Shown one piece after another: positions 26,367 to 26,519 of a stretch of DNA of 26,519 nt; position 1 is the stretch's first letter; each line of letters starts with the position of its first letter. The notes under the pieces were generated by a model that ran no database searches, was not told the origin of the DNA, and saw nothing but the letters and a program-made list of their open reading frames with translations. Position numbers and translations under genes: made by a program. The stretch is from Geminicoccaceae bacterium (GTDB lineage Bacteria; Pseudomonadota; Alphaproteobacteria; Geminicoccales; Geminicoccaceae): contig JAPJRA010000002.1 of NCBI GenBank assembly GCA_030824835.1, positions 1 through 26,519 on the forward strand. Reading direction: 5' to 3'.

Positions 26367-26384
26367 CCGATCGGCTGAGATCGG
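26367..26384 (+). terminator. Weak stem-loop after ndk
   Basis: CCGATC (26367-26372) and GATCGG (26379-26384) form a 6-bp stem with loop GGCTGA, 26 bases past the ndk stop, without a T-run. From there to the window end (26519) I see no gene or other clear element. Confidence 0.3.
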
Positions 26385-26519
26385 TATTCGCCTTCAGGAC
26401 GATTGCTGCCGCAGTTTGGAGGCGGGATCGCTGTGAAGGGAATGAAATCGTGCCAGCGCTAGCCGTCGTTACTACGGACGTTGTCCCTGGGCAGGCGGGA
26501 AAGTGGTGGGTTGCCGCCG

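Overview
The window is GC-rich and gene-dense, with frequent GTG/TTG starts and short or overlapping intergenic gaps. Its content points to an alphaproteobacterium, possibly a Rhodospirillales-like lineage. The supporting genes are phaR (PHA/PHB regulator), an LdtR-like MarR regulator, a fabD-fabG-acpP-fabF-mltG...gmk block, a SurA with one parvulin domain, and a divergent pepA-holC / lptD-surA-rsmA arrangement. This assignment rests on remembered family and gene-order patterns; no search was run. No tRNA, rRNA, CRISPR array, prophage or complete mobile element was seen.

Layout. Bases 1-356 are the right end of a broken IS3-family element. Bases 375-2391 hold a 12-bp hairpin and htpG (minus strand), which has a good sigma-32-type promoter. 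From 2539 to 6613 there are plus-strand genes: cysK, a strong imperfect hairpin, then an EamA transporter, an alpha/beta hydrolase and an FG-GAP-like lipoprotein. hemB (minus) converges on that lipoprotein through one inverted repeat containing both stop codons. From 7837 to 10380 are two valine-catabolism genes (3-hydroxyisobutyryl-CoA hydrolase and 3-hydroxyisobutyrate dehydrogenase) and the LdtR-like regulator. phaR and the ribosomal operon rpsF-rpsR-rplI follow on the minus strand.

From 12791 to 17249 lie the fatty-acid synthesis genes fabD, fabG, acpP and fabF, then the septal murein enzyme mltG. A minus-strand SDR gene separates these from gmk. Next is an orphan, apparently membrane-anchored Mrr-like nuclease (18901-19581). 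It converges on an envelope/ribosome-maturation block on the minus strand, lptD-surA-rsmA. Divergent to lptD are pepA-holC, and ndk closes the window.

Most genes are housekeeping. I do not see a clear new multi-gene system. The best leads are: a candidate S6:S18-binding leader RNA with a matching promoter upstream of rpsF, together with charged RG/RGD-rich tails on S6 and S18; the orphan Mrr-like membrane protein; a palindrome upstream of phaR that may be an autoregulatory operator; an inverted repeat in the hemB leader; and several usual neighbours (yicC, pdxA, lptF/lptG) missing from otherwise familiar gene clusters.
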